64,000 nucleotides of DNA from Bugula neritina. Taxonomy: Eukaryota; Bryozoa; Gymnolaemata; Cheilostomatida; Bugulidae. Positions within the stretch are counted from its first letter, which is position 1; each line of letters starts with the position of its first letter. The notes beneath the pieces are model-generated. The model was not told where the DNA came from. It saw nothing but the letters and a program-made list of their open reading frames with translations, and made no database searches. A program made the translations under genes and the position numbers. Below are positions 20,401-50,508 of the stretch, one piece after another. Where the stretch lies: assembly GCA_964035545.1 (NCBI GenBank), contig OZ037765.1, positions 13,510,698-13,574,697 on the forward strand. Reading direction: 5' to 3'.

Positions 20401-22103
20401 ATTTTTTATAGAACACCTGCTCATATTATACATTTGAACTTACTCTTCTTAGGTTGCCTTCAATATTCATCCTATTATCTGAGTCCTGTTGCACAGACTT
20501 GGACCGATCCTATAAGAGATGCATCAGTACAACTAAACCTAATGCGAGTGAAACGTTTGAATCCCAATTATACTTAAAACTGATCCGATGTTTCATTGTG
20601 AAACCCTTCAGACTTTTATCTTCTACATTAAAGATAGCCAGTTTAAAAAGGAATTACAGAAGAAAAAGTGGAATCCATAATATTAGGCATTGTTAAATAA
20701 AATAACCAATTGTATATTATCAACCTGAACTTCAGCTAAACACCACCATATTAAGAATGAAGATACTAGTTTGATATTTATTGTAAAGGCAAACACCACA
20801 TCTATGAGGTGGTCATAGCCTACTGTATCTATTTTGATTGATACTTACGTCAACTGCTTTGTGAGATAAATATGTATGTTTGGACTTCACGAATTTTCTA
20901 GAAAATAGAACAAAAAATAAAGCTTATAAGTAATACCTAAAAAAAATTCATTTATTTGTTCAGAGAATTTGTTAGTTGTGAATGTGATCATGAATACAAA
21001 AATCAAGTAATCTTTTAGCAACCAAAAAAGGGGAGGTATCTCCATCTCAACAATAGAAATGAACTACATAAACTAGACTTCCACATAAAGAAACCTTCAA
21101 ATGTGTTTTACAGAATAAAACTGTTGATGAAAAACTATCGTTTTCACATAGTCTTCAGATTATATGCATGAAGTGAATGATTTTTACCCTCCACGAGGCC
21201 AGCCCGCTCCAGTGAGATATTGCCCTTCCTGAGAACTATAGTTGCTGTTAGCATCAACTTCCTTTCCCTTTTTCTTCAGCCTCTTTTCGTATGAAAAGAG
21301 TTGTGAAGAGTTTTCCTTTGTGCTTGAACCTTCAGAAAATTCAAATGATTTGGGCGCATCATGAGGTGGCAACTGTCCATTACCTGGTACACCTTGAACA
21401 GTATTATCTAAAAATATAATAAATCAAAAACACTATTAATTTTCTTGATATAGAAAACAAAGCCAGTCATTATGTAGCTATTAAAGCCCATAAAGAAAGA
21501 AAATGTAAACCTACATATTGCACCAAATATGCTTTTGATGAAATAAGTATAACAAGTGTTCCACTCAGCAGCAACATCATAAAATGATGAGGTAACAGCA
21601 AATTAACAAAAAATGACTACCCTTAAAATCAGTGTAATATTAACAAAGTTACCATTAACAAAAGGCCATGGACCAGAAGAGGGCATTTGCTGAAACTGCA
21701 TTGTATTTATGCCAGATCCAAATTGAGAAGGCATTGCAGGCTGTGGCATTACAGGCTGTGGCATTCCTTGCTGTGGCATTCCTTGCTGTGACATTCCTTG
21801 CTGCTGTTGCATGTTTGACATCTGCTGAAACTGTGGGAATTGTTGTTGATTCACTTGTCCATAACTAATAGCAGCTGCAACTAACTGAAATTGGTTTCCC
21901 TGTTCATTCCCTATAAAGATTTCATATATTAAAAAGAATAAAGAAATGGGCTAATGTAAATTGAATAAATGACTCAAATTCGTGTGTATATATAAAGAGA
22001 ACAATTAGGAAAACAACATGTTACACTTACCCATAGGTGTCATATTAGGATTGGGCCCACCATAAAATGAGGAACCCATATTATACTGCATTCCCCAATT
22101 CAT
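7866..22103 (-). CDS. 17-exon gene: two C2H2 (U1-type) zinc fingers plus SR-repeat domain, unassigned nuclear protein
   Basis: I joined 17 minus-strand exons: 22103-22031, 21910-21653, 21407-21188, 20897-20849, 20316-20233, 20077-20009, 19797-19744, 19350-19294, 19091-18977, 18372-18079, 12339-12277, 11762-11670, 11418-11329, 11019-10973, 10711-8537, 8402-8322, 8111-7866. All have GT..AG borders and every phase agrees, giving 4068 nt (about 1355 residues). The start ATG at 22103 opens MNWGMQYNMGSSFYGG. Order of parts: Gln/Met-rich N-terminus, zinc fingers at about residues 227-249 and 287-310, charged linker, long Arg/Ser region, conserved-looking C-terminus. The architecture suggests an RNA-processing or nuclear-speckle protein, which is inference; no named orthologue is recognised. 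A TTTATT (AATAAA on this strand) at 7631-7636 is a possible poly(A) signal. The intron 12340-18078 carries an LTR element and a MITE-like element. Exon structure is well supported; function is not. Confidence 0.85.
8537..10711 (-). CDS. SR/zinc-finger gene, large exon 15: Arg/Ser-rich domain
   Basis: This 2175-nt exon (725 codons, phase 0 at both ends) starts after a TTTATAG acceptor, reading EIVHSIRSTSTVGNE, and ends ASVNK at a GTAAGA donor (8536-8532). A charged segment near 10150-10350 reads ESTWQKYYHKYYSC and then a predicted helix-rich block, the best candidate for a conserved domain. It is followed by an array of about eleven RSPRRLS heptads, a long Ser/Thr/Asp/Glu-rich disordered stretch, and a second RS patch near the end (RSKSPRRRSRSSRS). 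Phosphorylated SR/RS domains mediate splicing-factor contacts and nuclear-speckle localisation; that is family knowledge, and the role here is inferred. Confidence 0.85.
9690..9920 (-). repeat. Coding 21-bp minisatellite (RSPRRLS heptads)
   Basis: On the plus strand the DNA repeats a 21-bp unit around CTTCGTGGTGATCTTGATAG about eleven times with small variations (LS/IS, PRR/PQR, R/K). The unit length is a multiple of three, so copy number can change without breaking the frame, and the encoded heptad is RSPRRLS. Confidence 0.85.
12479..12623 (-). repeat. 3' LTR
   Basis: A 145-bp LTR, identical to the copy at 16855-16999. It carries an AATAAA on the element strand (plus-strand TTTATT at 12542-12547), a likely polyadenylation signal. 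The left border abuts the CTTGA target duplication; the right border abuts the purine tract. Confidence 0.95.
12778..16830 (-). CDS. gag-pol: Gag-Pol polyprotein of the LTR retrotransposon, 1350 residues, intact
   Basis: A single frame from MGDEEVQQQ to stop, with no frameshift between gag and pol. Approximate positions: gag matrix/capsid-like 1-250; two CCHC zinc knuckles starting at C256 and C276; aspartic protease with DTGAD at 338; reverse transcriptase with LPFGISSAP near 584-592 and the catalytic box HMDD at 612-615 in place of the usual Y-x-D-D; RNase H with TDAS near 760; integrase zinc-binding HHCC region (about 982-1018) and a DD35E triad at D1045, D1098 and E1134; then a GPY/F-like C-terminal fold. 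No env or extra frame is present. All catalytic residues that I can check are present, so the element may be autonomous. The start was chosen as the first ATG, 25 bases inside the LTR. Confidence 0.95.
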   Translation of the reverse strand: MGDEEVQQQIIVHRNAPRIEPPGEIVLNCEREQNFRRFKSRWQSFYILSRLSEESDEYQRALLLYTIGDDACRVVESSHKYQNDKSLAAIIDILEQYCVGERNIVHERYKFNTRCQLQGENFDAFYSELRALADKCGFNYRPATDEAPAPFDEMLRDRIVLGIRDDSLRKKLISQGNTLTLDQAVRICRSSEVTSTVMQSVTKGASSGSVDAISKAQSSYPKYKQSKPSNTRKQGDAVQLPVNSQMYKPTNSQDSCKRCGREPHSKAECPAKDAQCRKCKKVGHFQRQCRSRSIQEVTEASNDDGIMFTGEFKIENLTVDAWKAEVAVNGNCTTFKLDTGADGTVVSDKLPWLSTISLQTTGVRLYGPGGKQLQVLGTFEADLQYKSQKYKETAYVIQNQSTSLLSRTACEKLGLITCQVKQQGEITKDIHTDFSKLFKGLGALKGYSYRISLIPDYQPTCIYTPMKIPIPLRDKTKKKLDEMAQQGVISPVTEATEWCSGMVPVLKPSGDVRVCVDLTGLNKAVRREIYPMPAVDESIGLLGASKIFLKLDANSGFWQIHLDKESRKLTTFLTPFGRFCFNRLPFGISSAPEIFSRAMCRLLGDIENVICHMDDILVHGKDAESHDKTLKLVLSRLEEAGLTLNEDKCEIGQAQVKFLGHIIDAKGVSPDPDKVASIRDFPAPTCKTELRRLNGMLNQLAKFIPHLSEITAPMRELLKESKAWTWNQPQEEAFQKVKQTLMSAQVIAHYDPKLKTIVATDASNTGLGAAMFQIQKDGTRRPVYYASRSLTSVEQNYAAIEKEALAMAWACNKLDQFLRGLPFTLETDHKPLVRLMGVKDLDQVPARILRLRLRLMRYAPKIEYIPGSRNHIADALSRAPSGIPSRIDVMLVEELEASTSIIPSIDPMIEEIKEAQQLDAVCQEVQNLIIKGWPTYKTDAHTAVHPYWDVKGHLTQSKGLLLYDQRLVIPSNLRLKLLDRIHQAHQGIVKCQARARRDIWWPGMSKQIKEMVQGCRQCRINSPTSVEPLQPSTLPSKPWIKLGADLFEFQKKNYLLVVDYHSRYIEVRRLDSLSSAFTVDKVKSIFSTHGIPEVVISDNGPQFSSREFQEFAQSYGFQHVTSSPRYPKANGEAERAVGTVKRLWSKTTDPYLSLLTYRATPLENGFTPSELLMNRLLRTTLPSMPETRVVHKPPDIAEKEQHINLRTMNNYNQRHKATLLPELSQGSPVYVRDTKKRGTVLASVAPHSYTVKTETGVIRRNRSALVDLREEDPVVLEPKAPPPVPMGAEVLGPKANKKANPSGTQAPGTLVAEGSGTSLAHTASPTVPGRFGALSRERRLPRRFDDYVMN
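16836..16854 (-). promoter_or_regulatory. Primer-binding site, probably tRNA-Leu
   Basis: On the element strand the bases right after the 5' LTR are TGGTGGCAGCAGTTAAAAC. The first ten are complementary to the 3' end (..GCTGCCA plus CCA) that I recall for animal tRNA-Leu of the AAG/TAG type, with a mismatch at position 11 and matches again at 12-13. The primer identity rests on remembered tRNA sequence. Confidence 0.65.
16855..16999 (-). repeat. 5' LTR
   Basis: A 145-bp LTR, identical to 12479-12623. The right border is followed by the second CTTGA copy (17000-17004). The left border is followed on the element strand directly by the primer-binding site. Confidence 0.95.
17128..17440. mobile_element. 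MITE-like element with long imperfect terminal inverted repeats
   Basis: The left end (17128-17170, starting TAACCGTACCCCTCACCC) is mirrored in inverse complement by the right end (17401-17440, finishing GAATGAGGGGTTAG). The match continues inward: AAATATCAGCCATTTT at about 17175-17190 pairs with AAAATGGCTGATATTTT at about 17382-17398. The ~70-bp arms are imperfect, there is no coding capacity, and the middle contains a small perfect hairpin around ATCAAGCACTGCTTGAT. This is a non-autonomous foldback/MITE architecture. The family is unknown and the target duplication is uncertain (possibly TA). It lies in the same intron as the LTR element, 129 bases beyond it. Confidence 0.75.
18977..20897 (-). 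CDS. SR/zinc-finger gene, exons 4-9: two C-x2-C-x12/13-H-x5-H fingers
   Basis: Exons at 20897-20849, 20316-20233, 20077-20009, 19797-19744, 19350-19294 and 19091-18977 encode the fingers. Finger 1 spans the 20316/20077 exon junction: C-S-L-C, then 12 residues, H-IQKPE-H. Finger 2 spans the 19350/19091 junction: C-E-I-C, then 13 residues, H-LSSRR-H. The His-x5-His spacing and the form H-x-x-x-x-x-H near the helix end are typical of U1/matrin-type (double-stranded-RNA or RNA-associated) C2H2 fingers rather than of classical DNA-binding arrays (His-x3-His). Both fingers are cut by introns right after or within the CxxC knuckle, so each finger is invisible within a single exon. The linker between them reads EVYRWVSLPTSPAHRKYK and then TYLPPVRIKDRHLKYN. 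Confidence 0.8.
21188..22103 (-). CDS. SR/zinc-finger gene, exons 1-3: Gln/Met/Pro-rich N-terminus
   Basis: Exon 1 (22103-22031) holds the start codon and a Gly/Asn/Met-rich segment. Exon 2 (21910-21653) encodes a prion-like Q/M/P stretch built on repeated QQGMP/QPVMP units (GMSQQGMPQQGMPQPVMPQP), produced by a short imperfect tandem repeat in the DNA at about 21740-21800. Exon 3 (21407-21188) is charged and ends WPRGG. Such low-complexity regions are common in RNA-binding nuclear proteins. Donors are GTAAGT, GTAACT and GTAAAA, and phases 1, 1 and 2 match the following exons. Confidence 0.8.
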
Positions 22104-25100
22104 GGTGAATGGCTAAACAAATTAGCCTGCTCTCTACAACATCAATTTATTCAACATAGTATTATATTAATGAGGTGGGTTTGAATCAGTACAAATAAAC
22201 AATCTCAGTCCCAAAACATTTTCCATAAAACATTTAAACATTAAAAAACCTACCAAAAGGTAAATTAAAAAAAATACGCATAAAGGCTTTGCTTTCAGTT
22301 ACTGATTCGATCTTGGATGAGCATTTCAGTGGTTAATCAATGCCCTAAATATAAGCTAAGAGAAGATAACCAACATCTATTTCTGCATCTTCAAAAACCT
22401 CTAGCAACAGTTTTCTCTCTTGAAACATTAGATTTTTGAGAATACTATTTCATAACACAAACTCAGCTTGCTATGCGCTAAAATATTATACATATTAGTC
22501 CCACACTTATAAACTAACCTGACTAAATGCTAGAAGATTTATTCCTACATATAAGCCCAAATAAAAAGATACAAGACACTCACAAAGTTTTCACCATTAA
22601 GCTTTACCAGAGTGATCTAATTTTCACAAGGTGACTTACTGATAATATTAATACTTAACAGCTAATTGGGAATAATAATTAATGATATTTAGATTATCAT
22701 TGGCCCTTTCTGATTTAAATTTAAAAAATTCACACCAACAACTACTGTATATACAGTCACAGTAAAAGTAATAGTATTAAGCAATTTACAACCACAACTA
22801 TTTGTCTGATAAGAGATATTGAGGCTTATTGATTGGATTTGTTTTTGCAATAATAATAATAAATATAATTATAATAAGGTAAATACACTGTAAAAAGATA
22901 TTTAACTATAATAATTCAATTTTATACTAATATAATTATTAGCTTTATAGTTATTTAGTTCAATATTTTGACTGAACAAATGATATTAATCATAATGCAT
23001 TCACTAGACATTTTGATTTTCTAGAATTAAGTGATTACTTAAATGCTATTAGACTGAGTAGCAAGTCTGTACTAAAAACTCACGCAAGTTTATAGTCCCT
23101 ACCTCTGTGAAAAAACTCTGATAAAACAGGAAAGGTTTTAACTTGAAGCAGGTTAAAAGCTTGTTCTATGTGGAACAGGAGCAATTACGACTAAATGCTC
23201 TTCCTAACATCACAGACAGACTTTACTAAAGATCTAACCTGATATTTCACGTTTACTAAGCTAAATGCTCCTAACCCCTAGACTACAACTGCTCCCTTAT
23301 GGTAGTAAGTATCTAAGGACTAAATCTAATAAATATTCGAAATGAGTGCTGGCTTCCGTATATGGTACAACTATAAGTGTAATCATAATTAGAGTAATAC
23401 TACAGCCTACACACATCAAGTTCAACACTTAACAAAAGTAGTAAGTTCGTGTATGTATATCTACCATATAAATATGCTTAAAATCATTGTTAGAGTGTAC
23501 CTTTTATATCTAGAGTAATTATTATAAGCAAATAGAAACCTATTAACAGTTTTCAACAGTCAACAGTCACTCTGAGTCTAGCATCAAAGTCAACACACAT
23601 GTTTATATTAAACTTAAAGTTTATCAACATAATGATAATTATACTTTAACTTATAGTTATAGTTATAACGATGAAATTAAACAAATCCGATACAGATAAT
23701 CACACTTCATAATCAATAATGAAACTTAAACTAAATAAATAAAAAGATATATCAATAATTTTAAATCAAAATGTCCAATGCTGATAAGGGAGATACTGTC
23801 ATACAATAGTTCACGTAGCACTAGAAGTTTGAATCCAAGATGATGATGAAACGAAGTTAAACTTTCAATTTGTCAACAAAAATTAAAATGAGTATAATAT
23901 TATTTATAATAGTATTAACATAATTATTAATAACCATTACTATGTCTAACGATTATAATTTATTTAAATTATTAATAAAACTTAAAAACAAAATAATGTC
24001 AATAGTAATAGTAATACTTAATAAGTATAATTTTAATTAATACTGATACTAATAGTAATAGTTATAGTAATGCTAAATAGTATTACTAATACTAGTAGTA
24101 ATAATAATACTGTAAGTAATACTATACTCTATAGCAATACTAATAATAAATTAATATGCTAGTATTATTTCACTATGACTATTACTATTAGTAAATCACT
24201 GATTTAGTAAATGTATTGCTATTAGTATTAGTATTACTAAAACTATTACTCTAATACTTAATAAATTATAGTATGATACTCAATAGTAAATAAGTATCAC
24301 TAATAGTAATAGTAATAGAGTAATAGTAACATTACTATTAGTATTAGTATTACTAATAAATAGTAATACTAATACTAATAGTAATACTAATAGTAATACT
24401 GAGTCTAATGCCATTAGACTTAGTAATACTAATAGTAATAGTAATGCTAAGCCTAATACTAATAGTAATAGACAATAATAATACAGTAATACTAATAGCA
24501 ATAGCCGATACTGATACTCAAAGCAAAAGCCATCTCATTAGTCATTGGCCATTGGCTTTGGGCAATAGTCATAGATGATAGTGAAACTGAACAGACTGAG
24601 ACTCAGACTGAGACATTCGCCTTCGGTTTCACATTGACATACTCATAGTGATTAAGAGATTCACACTCTATCACCATATATATTCATTTCGATAGCAACT
24701 TGGACTAAAACCTAGAAGCTGATATATTACAAAGTGTTGAAGGTACGTAGTCGTATAACTATAACTTAAACTATAAGCATATCACTCTGATAAAATTATT
24801 ATGGAGGTATGATATACGAGAATGACTTGCTTATAGTTTTCCTATAACCAAGAGCAATAACTAGGTCATAGTTAATCTCGGGCTTCAGGATTAGAGGCTG
24901 TTTATTGGTTGAATTGCTAACCGACGACTTCGGAGCAGTATGAGATTCAGATTGAGTACGGCTTTAATTATATTATTACTAAGTCTAATAATAATATCAA
25001 TATAAAAATGATACCTTTTAGTATTAGGATTATTGCCTATTGCATTTATTAAAATGATTATTATTACTATTATTTGAAGCATGTTATTCATTTCAAATAT

Positions 25101-25240
25101 TAATTGGCATTGTGATTAAGTTTAAATGTTGATATACGTAATCTTATACTTATACTATAAGTAAGTCTAATACTAATACAATAGTAATACTAATACTAAT
25201 AGTAATAGATTTACTAATACTAATACTAATAGTAATAGTA

Positions 25241-25400
25241 ATACTAAATATAATATTTAATAATAATATTAATACTTATACATATAAATATTACTAATAG
25301 TAATACTAATAGTAATAGTAATACTAAATATAATATTTAATAATAATATTAATACTTATACATATAAATATTACTAATAGTAATACTAATAGTAATACTA
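25241..25400. repeat. 80-bp tandem duplication inside the low-complexity block
   Basis: The segment beginning ATACTAAATATAATATTTAA at 25241-25320 is repeated head to tail at 25321-25400 with identity for at least the first 77 bases. The tight match indicates a recent duplication within otherwise diverged repeats. Confidence 0.85.
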
Positions 25401-25435
25401 ATAGTAATAGTAATACTATTACTATTAGTATTACT
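25391..25435. repeat. Perfect 21-bp inverted repeat with 3-base loop
   Basis: The arm AGTAATACTAATAGTAATAGT (21 bases, 25391-25411) is exactly complementary in inverse to 25415-25435, with AAT between. It could extrude as a cruciform and is a likely rearrangement site in the repeat block. Confidence 0.85.
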
Positions 25436-28400
25436 CTTACTCTTAGTCTCTTACTGCTAGTATTAGTATTAGTATTACTTTTACTATTAGTATTACTATT
25501 ACTAATAGTATTAGTATTACTATTAGTATAAACTTAAAGTTGAACTATTGAGTACAACTATAAGTATTGTGATTGTCTAATACTATTAGTATTACTATTA
25601 GTATTAGTATTAAAGTATTGCACTATTAGTATTACTATTACTATTAGTATTACTACTATTAGTATTAGACTTAGACTCACTCTTACTAAGAGTCTTAGTA
25701 ACTCACGTAGAGTTAGAGTTAGTTTTAGATTTAGTGTAACTATAAGTTAATATAAGTATAACTACAACATTAAGTTTAACTATAACTTATACTTATAGTT
25801 ATACTTATAGTTTAAGTATAACTATAAGTTAGTATAAGACTAAGTATTAGTATAAGTATTAGTATTACAATCATAATGTTAATTGCTATACTTATAGTTA
25901 TAGTTTAAGTTTAAAAGTTATACATTCACAGTTAATGTTGTAGTTATACTTATACTCATACTGGTTATATATTAAGTTATAGTAATACTAATAGTAATAG
26001 TAATACAAATACTAAGAGTAAAATCTTATAGTAATACCAATACTAATAGTAATAGTAGTACTAAACATATTACTAATAATAATACTAATATTACTTGAAA
26101 GTAATAGTATGTAATACTAATACGGTGCAGGTCATTTTGATTTTTGTACACATCACCAACTTACAGTAGCAAAGAGAATAGCTAATATTTATACTTATAC
26201 TCACACTGTAGGTATAAGTATAACTATTAATAGTAATACTATAACTAGCAATACTATAACTATAAGTTACAGTTATAATATTGCTATATCAGTATGACTA
26301 TGAGTATCACTATGTCTATTAGTATGACTAATAGTAATAGTAATATTATTGACAGTAAGGCTTTACGGTAAGTGTAATTAATTGTAAATATAATTTAAAG
26401 TCACAGACTTAAAACCAAAACTAGCCCATAATTCGTAAGTGATAACTGATAAGTCTAAGACTAAAATAAAAATTATGAGTATGACAATAAGTAGGCCTAT
26501 TATAATTATGTAAATGTTACTATCAGTATTGGTAATTTGTACTATAAGTAAGTACTATCATTATTGTGAGATTTAGTACAGCTTAAATTTATTATTCAGT
26601 TTGTAATGTATTATAATAAACGGTAAAGAAATATAATTATCATTTAATCGTTTTGTTGAAATATTTTAAGAAATTTAAGTTGTAGTTCAATGTTTAACAG
26701 TAAGTGACCAAGTATAGTTCTAACTCTAGTTGTAAAAACACAGCCGCAGTTTTTCTGCAAAACCTGTTAATTTAGCTTAAGTTTTTGGTTAGGGTTCATG
26801 CTCCAACTTGAAATTTAGTCTGTGTAGCAACAATTGCTATGATTAAGCTCTGATTCCTTATGTTTCTTAGATTTACTCTATATTATAAATTTATAATTTG
26901 GTTACCTACAGCTGTTGAGCATAAGTAAGACTAATGGTCACTCACTAAGTCAAATTTATAGTAATACTTATATCTATAGTGTTATTAGTAACCAAAGCAT
27001 GATAAAATTATAGAGATTTTATTTGAATATGACTATCATAGAAATAAAAACGTTAAATACCATTGCAATGACATTTGATGCATGCTCTGGTATTTACATT
27101 ATATATCAGTATGAATATCAATTGTTACTTGAATAACTCAGCATAAACATCAATATAACAACTTGACAAATAAAATTAAGTATTTATATAAATATTTAGA
27201 AAATTAGAATTATGTTTTTACCTGAATGTCTGGGGCTTAATTTGAGGTTTTTAATAAGTATTATGTTGTCTAGTTGCATTTTTGTAATAATAACATCTGC
27301 AGAAATGCATGTTTATAAATCTATCTAAAATATAAATTATACAGAAGACATTTTTTTAAATATGTTTCCATTATGTTAATAAACTTGACTAAATTATTTT
27401 AGTAAATTTCACTAAGTTATTTGCTAATAATTCTAGCTAATTTGTTTCAGTAAATTGGACTAAATTTTGCTAGTAAGTTCTGATTTTTTTGTAATTACGA
27501 GCATGTAAAAAATAATAAACTGTATTTTATATGGTTTGGACATTAGAACTCTACCAGCTGTAGGCTTGCATCGATAGCTGCGTACAATGTGAAATACAAG
27601 AAAAAGGATATGATGTAACACACCACAATTAACTTAATGCAGTTCATTTTTAACTAGCTAGGTTGTGACATATTTGGAATAATTTAAAAGTGCTTGGAAA
27701 TGTAGAAACTGCTTTAAGAGATGCAGGCTGATGAAAAAAGGCTTAAAATGAATGCATACAAGTGGTCTAGATGCAACAAAAGTAAATTTTTGCTTAGCCC
27801 GATTTGTAATTTTTCATTTTGTTTAAGTTTTTAGAGGGATTTATTTTATTTTATTGAATGAACACTTCTCATGCAACAAATATCCATTCATCCTATTGTA
27901 AAAGTCAGAAAATGCAGCTAATGTAGTTGATCCTAGGACTCAAAACACTATGATACAGCTGTTTTATTTGTGACTCATTCTTGGAAAACCTAATTATAAC
28001 AAAATAAAACAATAGCTGCACAGTTTAGGTTGAAAATGTGGAGGTTGGCATACTTGAAAGCTATGATTTTAGACTGCTATTAAAAGCTTTCAGACCTGCG
28101 ATAGATGAATAGTTTAGATAGAAATATAATTTTTTATTTTTAGTGAATAAACGGAAGCCTGTTTGATCAATATCAATTATGGCAATTGAAATTTTGTAAA
28201 AGCAAGTCTCTCTCTCAACCAGTGCTTTTTTCAACACATATGACGTAATGCAACAACATTTAGATCACTAAAAATATCGTAGCCAAAAAGACTTCAAAAT
28301 ATAATTATTAGAACATTTTGGTATAATGGTTTATACATTGTATAATACATACATAATACATTGCTAGTAAATGTGGGCTCTAAGTATCAAGTTATATCTG

Positions 28401-29040
28401 TTAGGGGACAGTACAGGATAATAATAACTTATACTAATATGACTTCTAATTTTTGTCTTTTGTGTAACTTGACAGGGTGGTTACAGCCAGCACACTAAAT
28501 GAATATTAGGATTTAAATCCTAGCTGCAACTGCAGCATTGCTCAGTATACAAATAGCCAGAACAATTTTTTCAAGTTTTTTAATTTTCTTTGAGCAAATT
28601 TTTTATAATTTTATTATAGAATACTAATTTATGTGCTGTTACTTGAATATTTGTCTCTTGGTAGAAAAATTCTGCAACATAGTTTTTATTTTGCTAACAA
28701 ATCAGCTTGAAAATTTCTAGGATGCTATTTTTGATAACTAGGTAAAATGATATGCCATCATGGGGAACATAACTTTTAATTAAAAATTTAGTCATTAATC
28801 CAAATATGTGAAAAGTTTTTATTGGACTTAGACTTATTTCAAGTCTGTTTTTGTTAAGGTTAACCATAGGAACCCAGTCTTATATGTAAATCGGATTTTT
28901 ACAGTTCTTTTTATTTCAACATAACTTTTCTCAGTCTTCTCAACTATTTTTTATATCGGCAGTAAATTTACACATAATTATGTGAAAATATATATATATA
29001 TGAACAGTATGGTGTAATTAATGCTATTGATATTTTACAG

Positions 29041-29081
29041 GATATGTCCTGTAGGAGTTGCATATGCATGTAGTATAGAAA
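29041..29081 (+). other. Possible 5' untranslated exon of the FRMD4 gene
   Basis: A 41-base segment sits between an acceptor-like GATATTTTACAG and a strong donor AAAG/GTGAGT. It has in-frame stops and no ATG-initiated frame leading on, so it would be non-coding. It lies about 800 bases upstream of the first coding exon, which itself is preceded by an acceptor-like TTGTTTTCAG near 29839-29850. Both are consistent with a spliced leader region of the transcript. Confidence 0.35.
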
Positions 29082-29882
29082 GGTGAGTAAGCTCTAGTAC
29101 TTCAAAAAAAATAAATAAAAGAACAAAAACCTCTACTGTTTTGTAAAAAACGTTGACTGAGCACTATTTGTGTGTTTTAAGATTATATGTGAGGATTGTA
29201 ATATGAAGTTAGGCATATACAGCTTTTACTTTCTGAGAAATATATTTTCTTAAAGCCCTGTTTTTCATCATAATTTTATTCACGGATATACTTTATTTTA
29301 GTTGTCCGAATTCTACATTGAAGAACCACTTTTAAATCAGTCTACTCACTAATGATTTTATCATTGTTTAACAAATTGTTTCAACTTTAGATGATTTGTA
29401 TTCAAAGCCAAACTTTGCACGGCAAACAAGCACTACACTATTGTATTTGTTGTGGTTTTAAAAGTGTTTTTCTTGCACAAAATATTGAAAACACAAAGGA
29501 TTGCTAGTTTAACGGATAGCTCTAGCTGGTATATGCTTTAGTCTGTCCACATTAAAACCTTTCACAAAAACAGAATTTGTATAAAGAGCAGATTAACATA
29601 ACCATTTTCTTGCTGGAAAGACCTTACGTAGTGAATTACTTTAATTCTTGTCATAGAATGTGTTTGTTTGCTCAGCCAGTCTGAAAGATATCTGGTTGTT
29701 CAGATATTTTTAATATAAAGTTCTGCCATTTAAATGTCACAGGATTCTAAACACAAGTGATGACGTAAATAACTCTGTTTTCTTGGAAATGTTGGCTGAC
29801 CTTAACATAGCCCAATTTACGGTTAACAATGAGTCAATGCTTGTTTTCAGGTAAGGATTTTAGCTGGACTAGGGTTGTCAAG

Positions 29883-50508
<20,626 letters not shown>

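Larger units (their letters stand above)
23900..26350. repeat. Degenerate TAGTAA/TACTAA trinucleotide-phased satellite block
   Basis: About 2.5 kb of DNA is dominated by interspersed TAGTAA, TAATAC, TACTAA and their inverse complements (TTACTA, GTATTA), mixed with runs based on AACTATAAGT. Both orientations alternate, so long perfect or near-perfect palindromes arise. It is interrupted by short unique segments (for example about 24520-25130). Confidence 0.85.
22104..29040. other. Divergent intergenic region with large low-complexity block
   Basis: This region separates the start of the minus-strand SR/zinc-finger gene from FRMD4 on the plus strand, so the promoters of both should lie here. 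No TATA box or other element can be assigned by eye. Bases 22104-23870 and 26400-29040 are AT-rich with only short chance open frames, including 24280-24501 and 24891-25091 which lie in repeats. No exon is supported. Confidence 0.6.
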
